NCBI RefSeq assembly: GCF_022807995.1
Contig: NZ_CP094351.1
Location: forward strand, 2,573,001 to 2,637,000
DNA length: 64,000 nucleotides
Source: Pseudomonas orientalis
GTDB lineage: Bacteria; Pseudomonadota; Gammaproteobacteria; Pseudomonadales; Pseudomonadaceae
Direction of reading: 5' to 3'
Shown: positions 25,781-34,104 of the stretch, piece after piece
Layout: each line of letters opens with the position of its first letter
Position numbering within the stretch: the stretch's first letter is position 1
Notes under the pieces: generated by a model
What the model was told of the DNA's origin: nothing
Databases searched by the model: none
The model's input: only the letters and a program-made list of their open reading frames with translations
Translations under genes and position numbers: made by a program

Positions 25781-27184
25781 ATGAATCTGAACGAGCCCAT
25801 CAGTGCCCATCGTGTCGGCCAGGCGGTCGGCAGCTATCGCTGGACGATCTGCGCGATGCTGTTTTTCGCCACCACCGTCAACTACCTCGACCGTCAGGTG
25901 CTCAGCCTGCTGGCACCGCAGTTGTCGACGCAATTTGGCTGGAGCAATACCGATTACGCCAACATCGCGGCAGTGTTCCAGTTTGTCTATGCGATTTCCA
26001 TGCTGTTCGCCGGGCGCTTCGTCGACAAGATCGGCACCAAGGCCGCCTACGTGGTGGCGATCGGGATCTGGTCCACCGGCGCGATCATGCATGCGTTCTC
26101 GGTGCAGATGGGCGAGGGCATTGCGGCCGTCAGCACGGCCATCGGCCTGGCGGTGATTCCGGTGTCGATTGCCGGTTTCATGCTGTCGCGCGCGGTGCTG
26201 GCGATTGGCGAGGCGGGCAACTTTCCCATCGCGATCAAGGCCACGGCCGAGTACTTCCCCAAGAAAGAACGCTCCTTTGCCACCGGCATCTTCAACTCGG
26301 GCGCCAACGTGGGTGCGATCCTGGCGCCGATCTGTGTGCCCTTGATCGCCGGTATGTGGGGTTGGGAAGCGGCCTTCATGGTCATCGGCATGCTGGGCTT
26401 CGTGTGGGTGGCCGTGTGGGCCGCCGTGTACGAAAAGCCCGAGCAGCAAAAGCGCCTGTCGGCCGAAGAGCTGGCCTACATTCGCAGTGATCAGACCGTA
26501 CAACCCTTCGCGCCAACGCTTGCAGGCGCAGCCCCGAAAAAAGTCTCGTGGTTCAAGTTGCTGACCTATCGCCAGACCTGGGCCTTTGCCTTCGGCAAGT
26601 TCATGACCGACGGCGTGTGGTGGTTCTTCCTGTTCTGGCTGCCCACGTTCCTGTCGGCGCAGTACGGCATGAAGGGCGCCGATATCGTGATGCCGCTGGC
26701 CGTGTTGTACAGCATGACCATGGTCGGCAGCATCGGTGGCGGCTGGTTTCCCAGCTACTTCATGGCGCGGGGTGACGCGCCCTATGACGGCCGCATGAAA
26801 GCCATGCTGGTGATCGCGCTGTTCCCGCTGGTGGTGTTGCTGGCGCAACCGCTGGGCTATATCAGCTTCTGGGTTCCGGTCTTGCTGATCGGCGTAGGTG
26901 CTTCGGCGCACCAGGCGTGGTCATGCAATATCTTCACCACGGTGTCGGACATGTTCCCGCAGAAAACCGTGGCGTCGGTGGTCGGTATCGGCGGCATGGC
27001 AGGCGGCCTGGGCGGTGTGGTGATGACCAAGATAGGCGGCTGGGTATTTGACTACTACAAGTCCATCAATGACATCCACACCGGCTACATGATCATGTTC
27101 GCCATCTGTGCCCTGGCGTACCTGGTGGCGTGGAGCGTGATGAAGGCGCTGGTGCCGCGCCACAAGGAAATCACCGATCTGTAG
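25781..27184 (+). CDS. MFS transporter, ACS family (hexuronate/sugar-acid type)
   Basis: A 467-residue inner-membrane carrier with about 12 helices. WTICAMLFFATTVNYLDRQVLSLLAP (TM1 and the NYLDR signature) and FSVQM, AIGEAGNFPIAIKATAEYFPKKER are typical of the anion:cation symporter family (ExuT, GudP, hexuronate and aldarate uptake). The ATG at 25781 (MNLNEPISAHRVG) is chosen because two earlier in-frame ATGs lie within the operator dyad. It overlaps the end of the convergent DMT-type gene by 14 bases. Regulation: consensus promoter, operators and an A-rich Hfq/Crc-type site. The actual substrate is not determinable; no catabolic genes are adjacent. Confidence 0.85.
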   Translation: MNLNEPISAHRVGQAVGSYRWTICAMLFFATTVNYLDRQVLSLLAPQLSTQFGWSNTDYANIAAVFQFVYAISMLFAGRFVDKIGTKAAYVVAIGIWSTGAIMHAFSVQMGEGIAAVSTAIGLAVIPVSIAGFMLSRAVLAIGEAGNFPIAIKATAEYFPKKERSFATGIFNSGANVGAILAPICVPLIAGMWGWEAAFMVIGMLGFVWVAVWAAVYEKPEQQKRLSAEELAYIRSDQTVQPFAPTLAGAAPKKVSWFKLLTYRQTWAFAFGKFMTDGVWWFFLFWLPTFLSAQYGMKGADIVMPLAVLYSMTMVGSIGGGWFPSYFMARGDAPYDGRMKAMLVIALFPLVVLLAQPLGYISFWVPVLLIGVGASAHQAWSCNIFTTVSDMFPQKTVASVVGIGGMAGGLGGVVMTKIGGWVFDYYKSINDIHTGYMIMFAICALAYLVAWSVMKALVPRHKEITDL

Positions 27185-28139
27185 CGCTGCCTGGAAACCT
27201 TGCATCGGCCAGAATGATCCGAACCGACATCACTACGCCGAGCAGCACTGCGGCCAGGCCCGCCGTTTCCATAGGGGTGGGCCACCGCTGATGAAACCAG
27301 AGGCCGAGCAGGCTGGCGAACAGGGACTCAAGGGCAATCAATTGACCACTGAGCACCATGGGCAGACGTCGCGTCGCCGCATTCCAGGCCCAGGCGCCGA
27401 CGACGGTGGACATCACGGCGATCACCAGGCTCCAGGCATACAGTGCCCATGCCTGGCTCCAGCCAGCGCCAAGGGTTGGCAACCGCAACATACCTGACGC
27501 GTATATCCACGGGAGGATGAACAGCGTTGCGGCACCTGCGCCCGTCAGCATCAGGGCGGTCCACAGGCCTGTCACGTTGGCAGGCAGGTGTGCCAGCTGT
27601 TTCTGGTTGATCACGCTGAAGCCCAGCCACAAGGCTACCGCGCCCACGGAAAAAAACAGCCCGGCCCACCAGGATTGGGGGCCCGGAGAGGGCTCGTTCA
27701 GGCTGCTGATATTGGCCAGCAACAGCCCAAACGTGATGCAGCACAACGGCATTGCCAATTGTCGCCAGCGCAGGGTCTTATGGCCGGCATTGCCGATCAG
27801 CGCCAATAGCACCGGCACCATTCCAACAAAAGCCGGCGTCAACACCGGGCCGCCGAATATCACGCCGGCGGCGATGCATACGCCATAACCCAGGCAGCCC
27901 AACGCGCCCAGCACTGCCGCGAGCAGGCACTGGCCCGGGCTCAACGCCTGCAGTTGCGCGCGACACAGGATTACCCCAGCCACGCCCAGCCCACCGGCCA
28001 TCAGAAAGCGCAAACTCATCAGGTCATAGACGCTATAGGCGCCCGCCACGTAGGGCGCAATGAAATTCAGCGCCCAGCCGAGGGTGGCGACCATCGCGAA
28101 TATCACGCCAGCGAATACAGAGGTCCGGGGAGTGCTCAT
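27171..28139 (-). CDS. DMT/EamA-family inner-membrane transporter
   Basis: A 322-residue membrane protein with about ten helices in two EamA halves (FAMVATLGWALNFIAPYV at residues 13-31; second half LFFSVGAVALWLGFSVINQ). The start at 28139 (MSTPRTSVFAG) is preferred over an ATG 14 codons upstream, which lies in the shared regulatory region. Divergent from a LysR regulator 92 bases away, a layout in which the regulator commonly controls the transporter. The family exports or imports amino acids, nucleosides or other metabolites; substrate unknown. Confidence 0.82.
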   Translation of the reverse strand: MSTPRTSVFAGVIFAMVATLGWALNFIAPYVAGAYSVYDLMSLRFLMAGGLGVAGVILCRAQLQALSPGQCLLAAVLGALGCLGYGVCIAAGVIFGGPVLTPAFVGMVPVLLALIGNAGHKTLRWRQLAMPLCCITFGLLLANISSLNEPSPGPQSWWAGLFFSVGAVALWLGFSVINQKQLAHLPANVTGLWTALMLTGAGAATLFILPWIYASGMLRLPTLGAGWSQAWALYAWSLVIAVMSTVVGAWAWNAATRRLPMVLSGQLIALESLFASLLGLWFHQRWPTPMETAGLAAVLLGVVMSVRIILADARFPGSATDR

Positions 28140-28218
28140 CGGGTCGATCCATGAAGTAATGGATCCATGGTGCCCAGCCACGCGGGTGTGCTACAAACGA
28201 GCTTTCGGCCCTGAGTAC

Positions 28219-28233
28219 ATAACCTGAGATTAT
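28219..28233. promoter_or_regulatory. LysR-type box (T-N11-A) overlapping the LysR start
   Basis: ATAACCTGAGATTAT is a 15-base dyad with one mismatched pair and fits T-N11-A. It covers the ATG of the LysR gene at 28232, so binding there should repress the regulator's own synthesis while allowing control of the divergent transporter gene. Confidence 0.5.
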
Positions 28234-29140
28234 GAATCTACTTGGCAAAACCCTACCGCCTCTTGCCAGTCTGTTGCCGTTTGAAGCCGCAGCGCGCCTG
28301 GAGAGTTTTTCCCGGGCGGCCGATGAACTGCACATTACCCAGGCGGCTGTCAGCCGGCAGATACGCGGGCTGGAAGACAATCTGGGGGTGAAGCTGTTTT
28401 ATCGACGCAACCGTGCGGTGTTCCTGACTGAAGAAGGGCGTGAGTTGGGGCGGGTGGTCAGCCTTGCGTTGCAAAGCATCAGTGAGGGCGCGGCCAGCTT
28501 GAGGGCGTCCCAGCGGCGCAATCGCGTGGTGCTGCTGTGCCAGTTGTGCGAGGCGTTTTATTGGTTGATGCCGCGCCTGGCGACGTTCCACCAGCAATAC
28601 CCGCAGATTGAAATCCAGGTGGTGACCTGCACGCGTCCCATCACGCAGTTCAATGACCCTTTCGATGTCGCCCTGCAAAGTACCCGGCGCGCCAGTGGCG
28701 CCCACGCGCTGATGTTCACCGCCTGCGACGAAGTGTTCCCGGTGTGCAGTCCCGCTTACCTGTGCCCGCAACAACCGCTGCCGCTGGCCGAATTGGCGGC
28801 CTGCACCTTTTTGCACCATAGCAGCGAACCTCCGCACCTGATGGAGTGGGATGAGTGGCTGAAGGTGTTCGGTCAATCGTTGGCCCGCGATGCGCGTGGC
28901 ATCACATTCGACAGCTACCCACTGATGTTGCAGGCCGCTGTGGAAGGGCACGGTATCGCCATGGGCTGGCGTCGTACCGCAAGCAGATTGATAGAGAGTG
29001 GGGCGTTGGTCAGGCCCTGTGCCGAAAGCGTGTTTTTGCCAGAGGCCATTTCGGTCTACAGGCAGCGAGGGGCAGGCAACCGGGATGAGGTCGTGGCACT
29101 GCTGGCCTGGCTCGAGGCGCAGTTGCAGAGTGACGGCTGA
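28232..29140 (+). CDS. LysR-type transcriptional regulator (GcvA-like)
   Basis: A 302-residue regulator. The N-terminal winged helix-turn-helix is clear (FEAAARLESFSRAADELHITQAAVSRQIRGLEDNLG, within residues 17-52); the substrate-binding half begins near 95. The opening LPPLASLLPFEAAARL resembles the GcvA subgroup. Divergent from the DMT transporter with a probable LysR box between. The Shine-Dalgarno is weak. The effector is unknown. Confidence 0.9.
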   Translation: MNLLGKTLPPLASLLPFEAAARLESFSRAADELHITQAAVSRQIRGLEDNLGVKLFYRRNRAVFLTEEGRELGRVVSLALQSISEGAASLRASQRRNRVVLLCQLCEAFYWLMPRLATFHQQYPQIEIQVVTCTRPITQFNDPFDVALQSTRRASGAHALMFTACDEVFPVCSPAYLCPQQPLPLAELAACTFLHHSSEPPHLMEWDEWLKVFGQSLARDARGITFDSYPLMLQAAVEGHGIAMGWRRTASRLIESGALVRPCAESVFLPEAISVYRQRGAGNRDEVVALLAWLEAQLQSDG

Positions 29141-29187
29141 CAGGGGCGCGATGGCCCCTGTCAGTCAGTTAAACGTACACCGCTCTA

Positions 29188-29301
29188 TGTAGGAGCGAGG
29201 GGGGCGCCTAGCTCTTGCTCGCGAAAAACGTCAACGATAACGCGTGTTTTCTGAATGAACGCGGTGCCTGTGAGTTTTTCGCGAGCAAGCTCGCTCCTAC
29301 A
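29188..29301. repeat. REPIN with insertion, after the LysR gene
   Basis: Left arm TGTAGGAGCGAG and right arm CTCGCTCCTAC (complement) of the GTAGGAGCGAGCTTGCTC class. The left REP has 14 extra bases (gggggcgcctagct) inserted exactly before the CTTG loop compared with the right arm. It lies between two convergent genes. Confidence 0.88.
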
Positions 29302-29320
29302 AAAAGCCTTAAAGTCCCGG

Positions 29321-30613
29321 TTATTGATTGCGTGTAACGCGCCACACCGTGTTGGCCAAATCATCGGCAATGATCAACGCGCCTTTGGGGTCCACCGTCA
29401 CGCCCACCGGACGCCCACGGGTCTTGCCGTCGTCACCGCGAAAGCCGGTGGCGAAGTCGACAGGCTCGCCGGCCGGTTTGCCGTTGCTGAACGGTACGAA
29501 GATCACCTTGTAGCCCACCGGATTGTCGCGATTCCAACTGCCGTGTTCGCCAACGAATACGCCGTCGGCGAATTTTTCGCCCATGGCAGGAATCGAAAAG
29601 TCCACGCCGAGCGCGGCTACGTGGGAACCCAGGCTGTAATCCGGTTTGATCGCCGAGGCGACCTTGGCCGGGTTCTGCGGTTGCGCACGCGGGTCGACGT
29701 TCTGGCCCCAGTAGCTGTAGGGCCAACCATAGAAGCCGCCTTCGCGTACCGAACTGAGGTAGTCCGGCACCAGGTCCGGGCCCAATTCATCGCGCTCGTT
29801 GACCACTGTCCACAACTGCCCGGAGCCGGGCTGAATGGTCAGCGCCGTCGGGTTGCGCAGCCCGGTCGCGTAGGGCCTGTGCGCGCCGGTGGCGGCGTCG
29901 ATCTGCCAGACCATCGCCCGGTCGATTTCCACTTCCATGCCACGCTCGGTGATGTTGCTGTTGGAGCCGATCCCGACATAAAGCTGGCGTCCGTCCTCGC
30001 TCACGGCCAGGGATTTGGTCCAGTGGTGATTAATCTGTGCCGGCAAGTCGGTGACTTTGGTCGGTGCGCCGCTGGCCTTGGTCTGGCCGTCGGCGTAGTC
30101 GAAGCGCACCAGCGCGTCCTGGTTGGCCACGTAGAGTTTGCCATCGGCATACGCCAGGCCGTAGGGCGCGTTGAGGTTGTCGGCGAACACCGTCTTGAGT
30201 TCGTAGGTGCCGTCACCGTCGGCATCGCGCAACAAGGTGATGCGGTTGCCGCTCTTGACCTTGGTATTGCCCTCTGCCTTGATCAGGCTGGCGATCACAT
30301 CCTTGGGCTTGAGCTTGGCCGCGCTGCCGCCACGGCCTTCGGCGACCAGGATATCGCCGTTGGGCAGCACCAGGGTCTGGCGCGGGATGGCTAGATCTGT
30401 GGCGATGGCGGTGATGCTGTAGCCCTCTGGCACCTTGGGTTTCTGATCGCCCCAGGCGGCGGGCTCGGCGATCTTCATGCTCGGCAGCAGGCTGCTTTGT
30501 TGCGCTGGCAGCTTGGGATCGGGGCCGTGGGCCTGGGTCTTGTCGCCTTCGCCGCCGCAGGCAGTCAGCAACAGCGCTGCGCTTAACAGGGTCAATGTGC
30601 GGGTGGTTTTCAT
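29321..30613 (-). CDS. PQQ-type sugar dehydrogenase lipoprotein (sorbosone dehydrogenase family)
   Basis: A 430-residue secreted protein. The lipobox LLLTAC-GGEGD (cysteine about residue 19) predicts a lipoprotein. The mature part is a six-bladed beta-propeller of the glucose/sorbosone dehydrogenase family (IPRQTLVLPNGDILVAEGRGG, NAPYGLAYADGKLYVAN, LRNPTALTIQPGSGQLW, GFYGWPYSYWG, FVGEHGSWNR, RPVGVTVDPKGALIIADD). Such enzymes oxidise aldoses with PQQ in the periplasm, but many family members lack demonstrated activity. It overlaps the upstream DUF2231 gene by four bases, so the two are coupled. Confidence 0.85.
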   Translation of the reverse strand: MKTTRTLTLLSAALLLTACGGEGDKTQAHGPDPKLPAQQSSLLPSMKIAEPAAWGDQKPKVPEGYSITAIATDLAIPRQTLVLPNGDILVAEGRGGSAAKLKPKDVIASLIKAEGNTKVKSGNRITLLRDADGDGTYELKTVFADNLNAPYGLAYADGKLYVANQDALVRFDYADGQTKASGAPTKVTDLPAQINHHWTKSLAVSEDGRQLYVGIGSNSNITERGMEVEIDRAMVWQIDAATGAHRPYATGLRNPTALTIQPGSGQLWTVVNERDELGPDLVPDYLSSVREGGFYGWPYSYWGQNVDPRAQPQNPAKVASAIKPDYSLGSHVAALGVDFSIPAMGEKFADGVFVGEHGSWNRDNPVGYKVIFVPFSNGKPAGEPVDFATGFRGDDGKTRGRPVGVTVDPKGALIIADDLANTVWRVTRNQ

Positions 30614-31032
30614 TGGTCAGCTCCCGAGCGCAGGTTAGTCAGGCCGATCCATGTCGCGACCATCGCCAGCAGCGTGACGACCACAGACAGCACCAGGCCG
30701 GTCGGCATCATGGCGTAGGCATCCTTGGCGTGTTGGAAGGCATTGATCAGCCCCAACACCCATGCCGCCAGCAACAGCACAAAATAAGCGGCCGGGCGCC
30801 CGGCCTTGCGGTCGGCGCGCAGCAGATTGACCAGGGCGAACAGCAGGGCAAACCCACTGAATACCAACGCACCGGCGATCAGCCAGGAGGCGAAGTTGGC
30901 CCATTGAATCTGGTAGGTCTGGCCGTAGGCGATGTCACTGAGCAGGGCGCCCAGAAACAACGGCACGCTACCGGCGAGCAAGGTGGCGTGCAGCGGGCCG
31001 GGCGTGCAGCGATAGGTGGGGAGGGTAGTCAT
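30610..31032 (-). CDS. DUF2231 family membrane protein
   Basis: A 140-residue inner-membrane protein with four predicted helices (LHATLLAGSVPLFLGALLSDIAY; FASWLIAGALVFSGFALLFALVNLL; AAYFVLLLAAWVLGLINAF; GLVLSVVVTLLAMVATWIGL), matching DUF2231. Its stop overlaps the start of the dehydrogenase gene, suggesting that it is the electron-accepting or scaffold partner of that periplasmic oxidase; this partnership is inferred from the coupling. Confidence 0.8.
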   Translation of the reverse strand: MTTLPTYRCTPGPLHATLLAGSVPLFLGALLSDIAYGQTYQIQWANFASWLIAGALVFSGFALLFALVNLLRADRKAGRPAAYFVLLLAAWVLGLINAFQHAKDAYAMMPTGLVLSVVVTLLAMVATWIGLTNLRSGADQ

Positions 31033-31057
31033 GGGCGGTGCAGCTCCTTATCGTTCG

Positions 31058-31079
31058 GCACGCCTGGCGGCAGGCGTGC
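31058..31079 (-). terminator. Stem-loop between DUF2231 and the hypothetical pair
   Basis: GCACGCCTG-GCGG-CAGGCGTGC: perfect 9-bp stem with a 4-base loop after the stop of the gene at 31123. No U-run, so termination efficiency is uncertain. Confidence 0.45.
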
Positions 31080-31122
31080 GATGACTTTGCATAGGAAAGG
31101 AGCGTGTCGCGTGTGAGAAAGT

Positions 31123-31446
31123 TCACTGAGGGTTCGTGTCCGAATGTTTATCGAACCAGTCGGAGTAGGGAGTGTTCGCCACCTTGTAGCGATTGAAGTC
31201 GGGGCTGCCATCCGTCCACCACACCGGGCCGCGCTCACCGAGTGCGACCTTGGCGCGCTGCACCTGCTCGCGGGCCTGCTTCAACTGCTGTGAGTCGCCG
31301 CAAGCCTTGGCCGCCTTGACGGCACGGCGCGCACCCATCAGCGCATCCACCCAGCGCTGGCGCTCGGGCTCATCCAGCGCGGGGTTGGTGCGCCGCCAGA
31401 GTCGGCCCTTGAGCACGAAATAGCGGCCATCCGGGGTGTCAATCAT
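31123..31446 (-). CDS. Hypothetical protein (PDGRYFVLKGRLWRR type)
   Basis: A 107-residue basic cytoplasmic protein. The opening MIDTPDGRYFVLKGRLWRRTNPAL is followed by a long charged helix (about residues 28-65, QRWVDALMGARRAVKAAK through QAREQVQRAKVAL) and a conserved-looking WWTDGSPDFNRY. Similar small proteins are common in Pseudomonas and other proteobacteria (recognition only); no function is known. Its ATG overlaps the end of the upstream small membrane-protein gene by 8 bases, so the two form an operon. Confidence 0.7.
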   Translation of the reverse strand: MIDTPDGRYFVLKGRLWRRTNPALDEPERQRWVDALMGARRAVKAAKACGDSQQLKQAREQVQRAKVALGERGPVWWTDGSPDFNRYKVANTPYSDWFDKHSDTNPQ

Positions 31447-31543
31447 GGTGCCAGCGCAGCACCCGCAGCACGCCCCACATCATCGACATCACAATAGCCA
31501 GCCAACCGGCGAACAGGCTGAAGAGTGTCATTGCAAGGTTCAT
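31439..31543 (-). CDS. Small membrane protein (34 residues)
   Basis: MNLAMTLFSLFAGWLAIV followed by MSMMWGVLRVLRWHHD: a single hydrophobic helix with a basic C-terminus. AGAGAGG lies five bases before the ATG, and the stop overlaps the next gene's ATG (ATGATTGA), so it is a real translated unit despite its size. The longer open frame upstream lacks coding character. Function unknown. Confidence 0.6.
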   Translation of the reverse strand: MNLAMTLFSLFAGWLAIVMSMMWGVLRVLRWHHD

Positions 31544-31698
31544 AACCACCTCTCTAACGTTGTTGTTGCGATGTTGTCGTGTAATAGGTGACCCCGCTGC
31601 GCGTACAGGATTCAACCGAATTGGCCGAATGAACCCTTGGCCGCCTCCATCGCCTAAGCCTCTATAATCCTTCCGATTGCATCTGACCAGGCGCTCCC

Positions 31699-32727
31699 AT
31701 GACCCACCCCCGCATCGGCTTTGCATGCCAATACAAGCATCCTGAACGACTCCCGTCCGCCAGCGCCCTGAAGCTGATCGAAGGTCCTTTCAATCCGCGC
31801 ACCACCACGCTGCGCTGGATGGACAGCGTCGCGCCGCAGGTGGCCCGCGACAAACTGGTCGAGGTGGTCACGCACAATCTCGCCGCCCAATTGCGCCTGC
31901 TGGCCTACGTCGCCGAACTGCCGCCGACCTTGCGCATGCTGCGCCTGAGCAGTGACCTGTTGCCGTTCTACAGTCACCCGAAAGTTGCTGCGGTGTACCA
32001 GGACCCCGCCATCCAGCGCCAGTTGCAGGACGGCTTTGCCGTCATCGGCGAGTTGGCGCGGGCCTCGGATATCCGCCTGTCGTTTCATCCCGGCCAGTAT
32101 TGCGTGTTGGGCTCGGAAAACCCCGGCGTGGTGGAAAACAGCCTGGCCGAGTTCGAATACCATGCCGACATGATCCGCATGATGGGCTACGGCCGCCGCT
32201 TCCAGGACCTCAAGTGCAATGTGCATATCGCCGGTCGCCTGGGCGTGGCCGGCACCCGCGCAGTTTGGGCGCGCCTGTCCGAAGTGGCGCGCAACTGCAT
32301 CACCTTTGAGAACGACGAGAAGACCTACGGCCTGGACCATTGCCTGCAAGTCGCCGACCTGGCGCCAGTGGTGCTGGATATTCACCATTGCTGGATCAAC
32401 GAGGACGATTACATCGACCCGCACTCGCCCCGCGTCGCCAGAGTGATCGACAGCTGGCGCGGCGTGCGCCCGACCCTGCATTACTCCCAGCCCCAGGAAA
32501 GCCTGCAGGCACTGGGGTTCGACGCCGAGCACAAACTGGAAATGACCGCCTTGTTGAAGGTGGTCTCCAAGCGCGACCTCTACGCCCACAGCGCGCAGAT
32601 GTGGAACCGCTGGACCAACGACTACGCGCTGCAGTTTCTGGATCGCTTCGACATCATGCTCGAAGCCAAGGACAAAAATGTCGCGGCCCTGGCGTTCTAC
32701 AGGTATTGGCAAAGCCAATCGGCCTGA
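31699..32727 (+). CDS. uvsE: UV damage endonuclease UvsE/UvdE
   Basis: A 342-residue TIM-barrel endonuclease that nicks DNA 5' to UV photoproducts, starting an alternative excision repair pathway. The family text is clear: RIGFACQY at the start, LRLSSDLLPFYSH, RLSFHPGQYCVLGS (metal-binding histidine), EYHADMIRMMGYG, CNVHIAGR, ITFENDEKTYGLDHCL, VVLDIHHCWIN and LHYSQ. These hold the histidine, glutamate and aspartate ligands of the metal cluster. It heads a set of same-strand genes (kinase, nucleotidyltransferase, Nudix), though 40 bases separate it from the next. Confidence 0.93.
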   Translation: MTHPRIGFACQYKHPERLPSASALKLIEGPFNPRTTTLRWMDSVAPQVARDKLVEVVTHNLAAQLRLLAYVAELPPTLRMLRLSSDLLPFYSHPKVAAVYQDPAIQRQLQDGFAVIGELARASDIRLSFHPGQYCVLGSENPGVVENSLAEFEYHADMIRMMGYGRRFQDLKCNVHIAGRLGVAGTRAVWARLSEVARNCITFENDEKTYGLDHCLQVADLAPVVLDIHHCWINEDDYIDPHSPRVARVIDSWRGVRPTLHYSQPQESLQALGFDAEHKLEMTALLKVVSKRDLYAHSAQMWNRWTNDYALQFLDRFDIMLEAKDKNVAALAFYRYWQSQSA

Positions 32728-32767
32728 ACCATGGCATGCTTCACGGCCTGACCAAAGGAACCGTCCC

Positions 32768-33247
32768 ATGGCTACCCTGCATCTGCTCTGCGGCAAGATT
32801 GCGTCCGGCAAATCCACCCTTGCCGGCCGCCTTGCCACCGATCACGCCGCTGTCCTGCTCAGCGAAGATCACTGGCTCGCCACGCTGTATCCCGGCCAGA
32901 TCCAAACGATTGCCGATTACCTGACCTGTGCCCGGCAGATTCGCGGCGTGGTGGGGCCGCTGGTGATCGACTTGCTGGTATCAGGCGTCAATGTGGTGCT
33001 GGATTTTCCGGCCAATACCCTGGCCAATCGCGAATGGCTGCTCGGCCTGGCCCAGGCCGCCCAGGCAGCGCATTGCCTGCATTACCTGGAACTGGATGAC
33101 GCTGCCTGCCGTGAGCGACTGCACGCGCGCAACGCCAGCGGCGCGCATGATTTCGCCGCCACCGACGCCGAATTCGACCTGATTACCCGCCACTTTTGTG
33201 TGCCGAGTGAGGAGGAGGGTTTGGTGATTGAGGTGCATCGGCCGTGA
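32768..33247 (+). CDS. P-loop kinase (AAA_33 type)
   Basis: A 159-residue cytoplasmic kinase-like protein. Walker A GKIASGKST (residues 9-17) and a Walker B-like VVLDFPANT near 80 match small AAA_33/zeta-toxin-like phosphotransferases that phosphorylate small molecules. AAGGAA lies seven bases before the ATG. Its stop overlaps the GTG start of the nucleotidyltransferase gene (GTGA, 33244-33247), so the two are translationally coupled. Substrate unknown. Confidence 0.8.
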   Translation: MATLHLLCGKIASGKSTLAGRLATDHAAVLLSEDHWLATLYPGQIQTIADYLTCARQIRGVVGPLVIDLLVSGVNVVLDFPANTLANREWLLGLAQAAQAAHCLHYLELDDAACRERLHARNASGAHDFAATDAEFDLITRHFCVPSEEEGLVIEVHRP

Positions 33248-34020
33248 GCGCTGAATGTCCTATCGGTGTTGACGTCGAGGGCCACATTGTCACCGTCGAC
33301 ACCGTCCCTGTGCAGCCCGAGTTCGAGCCTTTATTGAAGAATGTGTTGGCGACGCTTTCACAGCCCGCATTCGGGCTGGATGGCATCTACCTTTACGGCA
33401 GTGTCGCCCGGGGTGATGCCAGTGCCGAAGCGTCCGACCTCGATCTCACCCTGGTCCTGCGTGATCCTCCCCAGGCGGCGGTGCTTGAACAACTCGAACT
33501 GGCGCGGCTGGCACTGGAGCAACGGCATTCCTGCGTCACCAAAATCGATTTCGACATCGGCCATCGCGCGCAGGTATTGGCGCCGGAGAACCACAATCGC
33601 TGGGGCTTCTGGCTCAAGCATCAGTGCCGATGCGTGTGGGGCGATGACCTTGGGTCGCGGTTCGAGCCATTCCGGCCAAGCCGAGACATCGCCCTGGCGC
33701 TCAACGGTGATTTTGCGCAGGTGTTGTCCCGCTATCGCGTGACTATCCTGCACGCCGCGAACACATTACAGCGCCTGCGCTTGCAGCGCGAAGCCGCGCG
33801 CAAGTTAATCCGTTCCACGCATACACTGCGTTCGCCCGACGCACTGATGTGGCCCCAGACGCTGGAGGAGCATGTGGCGATGTTCACCCAGCGTTATCCA
33901 GACAGGGTCGCGCAAATCGCGTACTTTCTCTTTGAGGCCAGAAACCCAAGCGCCGAGCGAGCGGCATTTTTGCAGCGTCTTGATGCTTTTGTTGAGTGGA
34001 TGGCTGCGCAGCCGGAATAA
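33244..34020 (+). CDS. Nucleotidyltransferase-domain protein (Pol-beta fold)
   Basis: A 258-residue protein starting with GTG. The Pol-beta active site is intact: YLYGSVARGDA (GS motif, about residue 52), the DLDLTLVL aspartate pair about 14 residues later and the third acidic strand KIDFDIG near 101. The C-terminal helical half (about 130-255) resembles substrate-binding domains of aminoglycoside adenylyltransferase-like proteins. Coupled to the P-loop kinase upstream. It may transfer a nucleotide to a small molecule or RNA; not a MNT/HEPN pair, because the partner is a kinase. Confidence 0.8.
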   Translation: MSAECPIGVDVEGHIVTVDTVPVQPEFEPLLKNVLATLSQPAFGLDGIYLYGSVARGDASAEASDLDLTLVLRDPPQAAVLEQLELARLALEQRHSCVTKIDFDIGHRAQVLAPENHNRWGFWLKHQCRCVWGDDLGSRFEPFRPSRDIALALNGDFAQVLSRYRVTILHAANTLQRLRLQREAARKLIRSTHTLRSPDALMWPQTLEEHVAMFTQRYPDRVAQIAYFLFEARNPSAERAAFLQRLDAFVEWMAAQPE

Positions 34021-34050
34021 ATCAGGAATGGGACGGCTGCGCCGCCCAGC

Positions 34051-34071
34051 GCGAGCAAGCTCCCTCGCCAC
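34051..34071. repeat. Solitary REP fragment
   Basis: GCGAGCAAGCTCCCTCGCCA resembles one REP of the GAGGGAGCTTGCTC class, without an inverted partner, between two same-strand genes. Confidence 0.6.
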
Positions 34072-34104
34072 CGTGACAGTCGTAATCAGAAAGGAATCAG
34101 GCAA

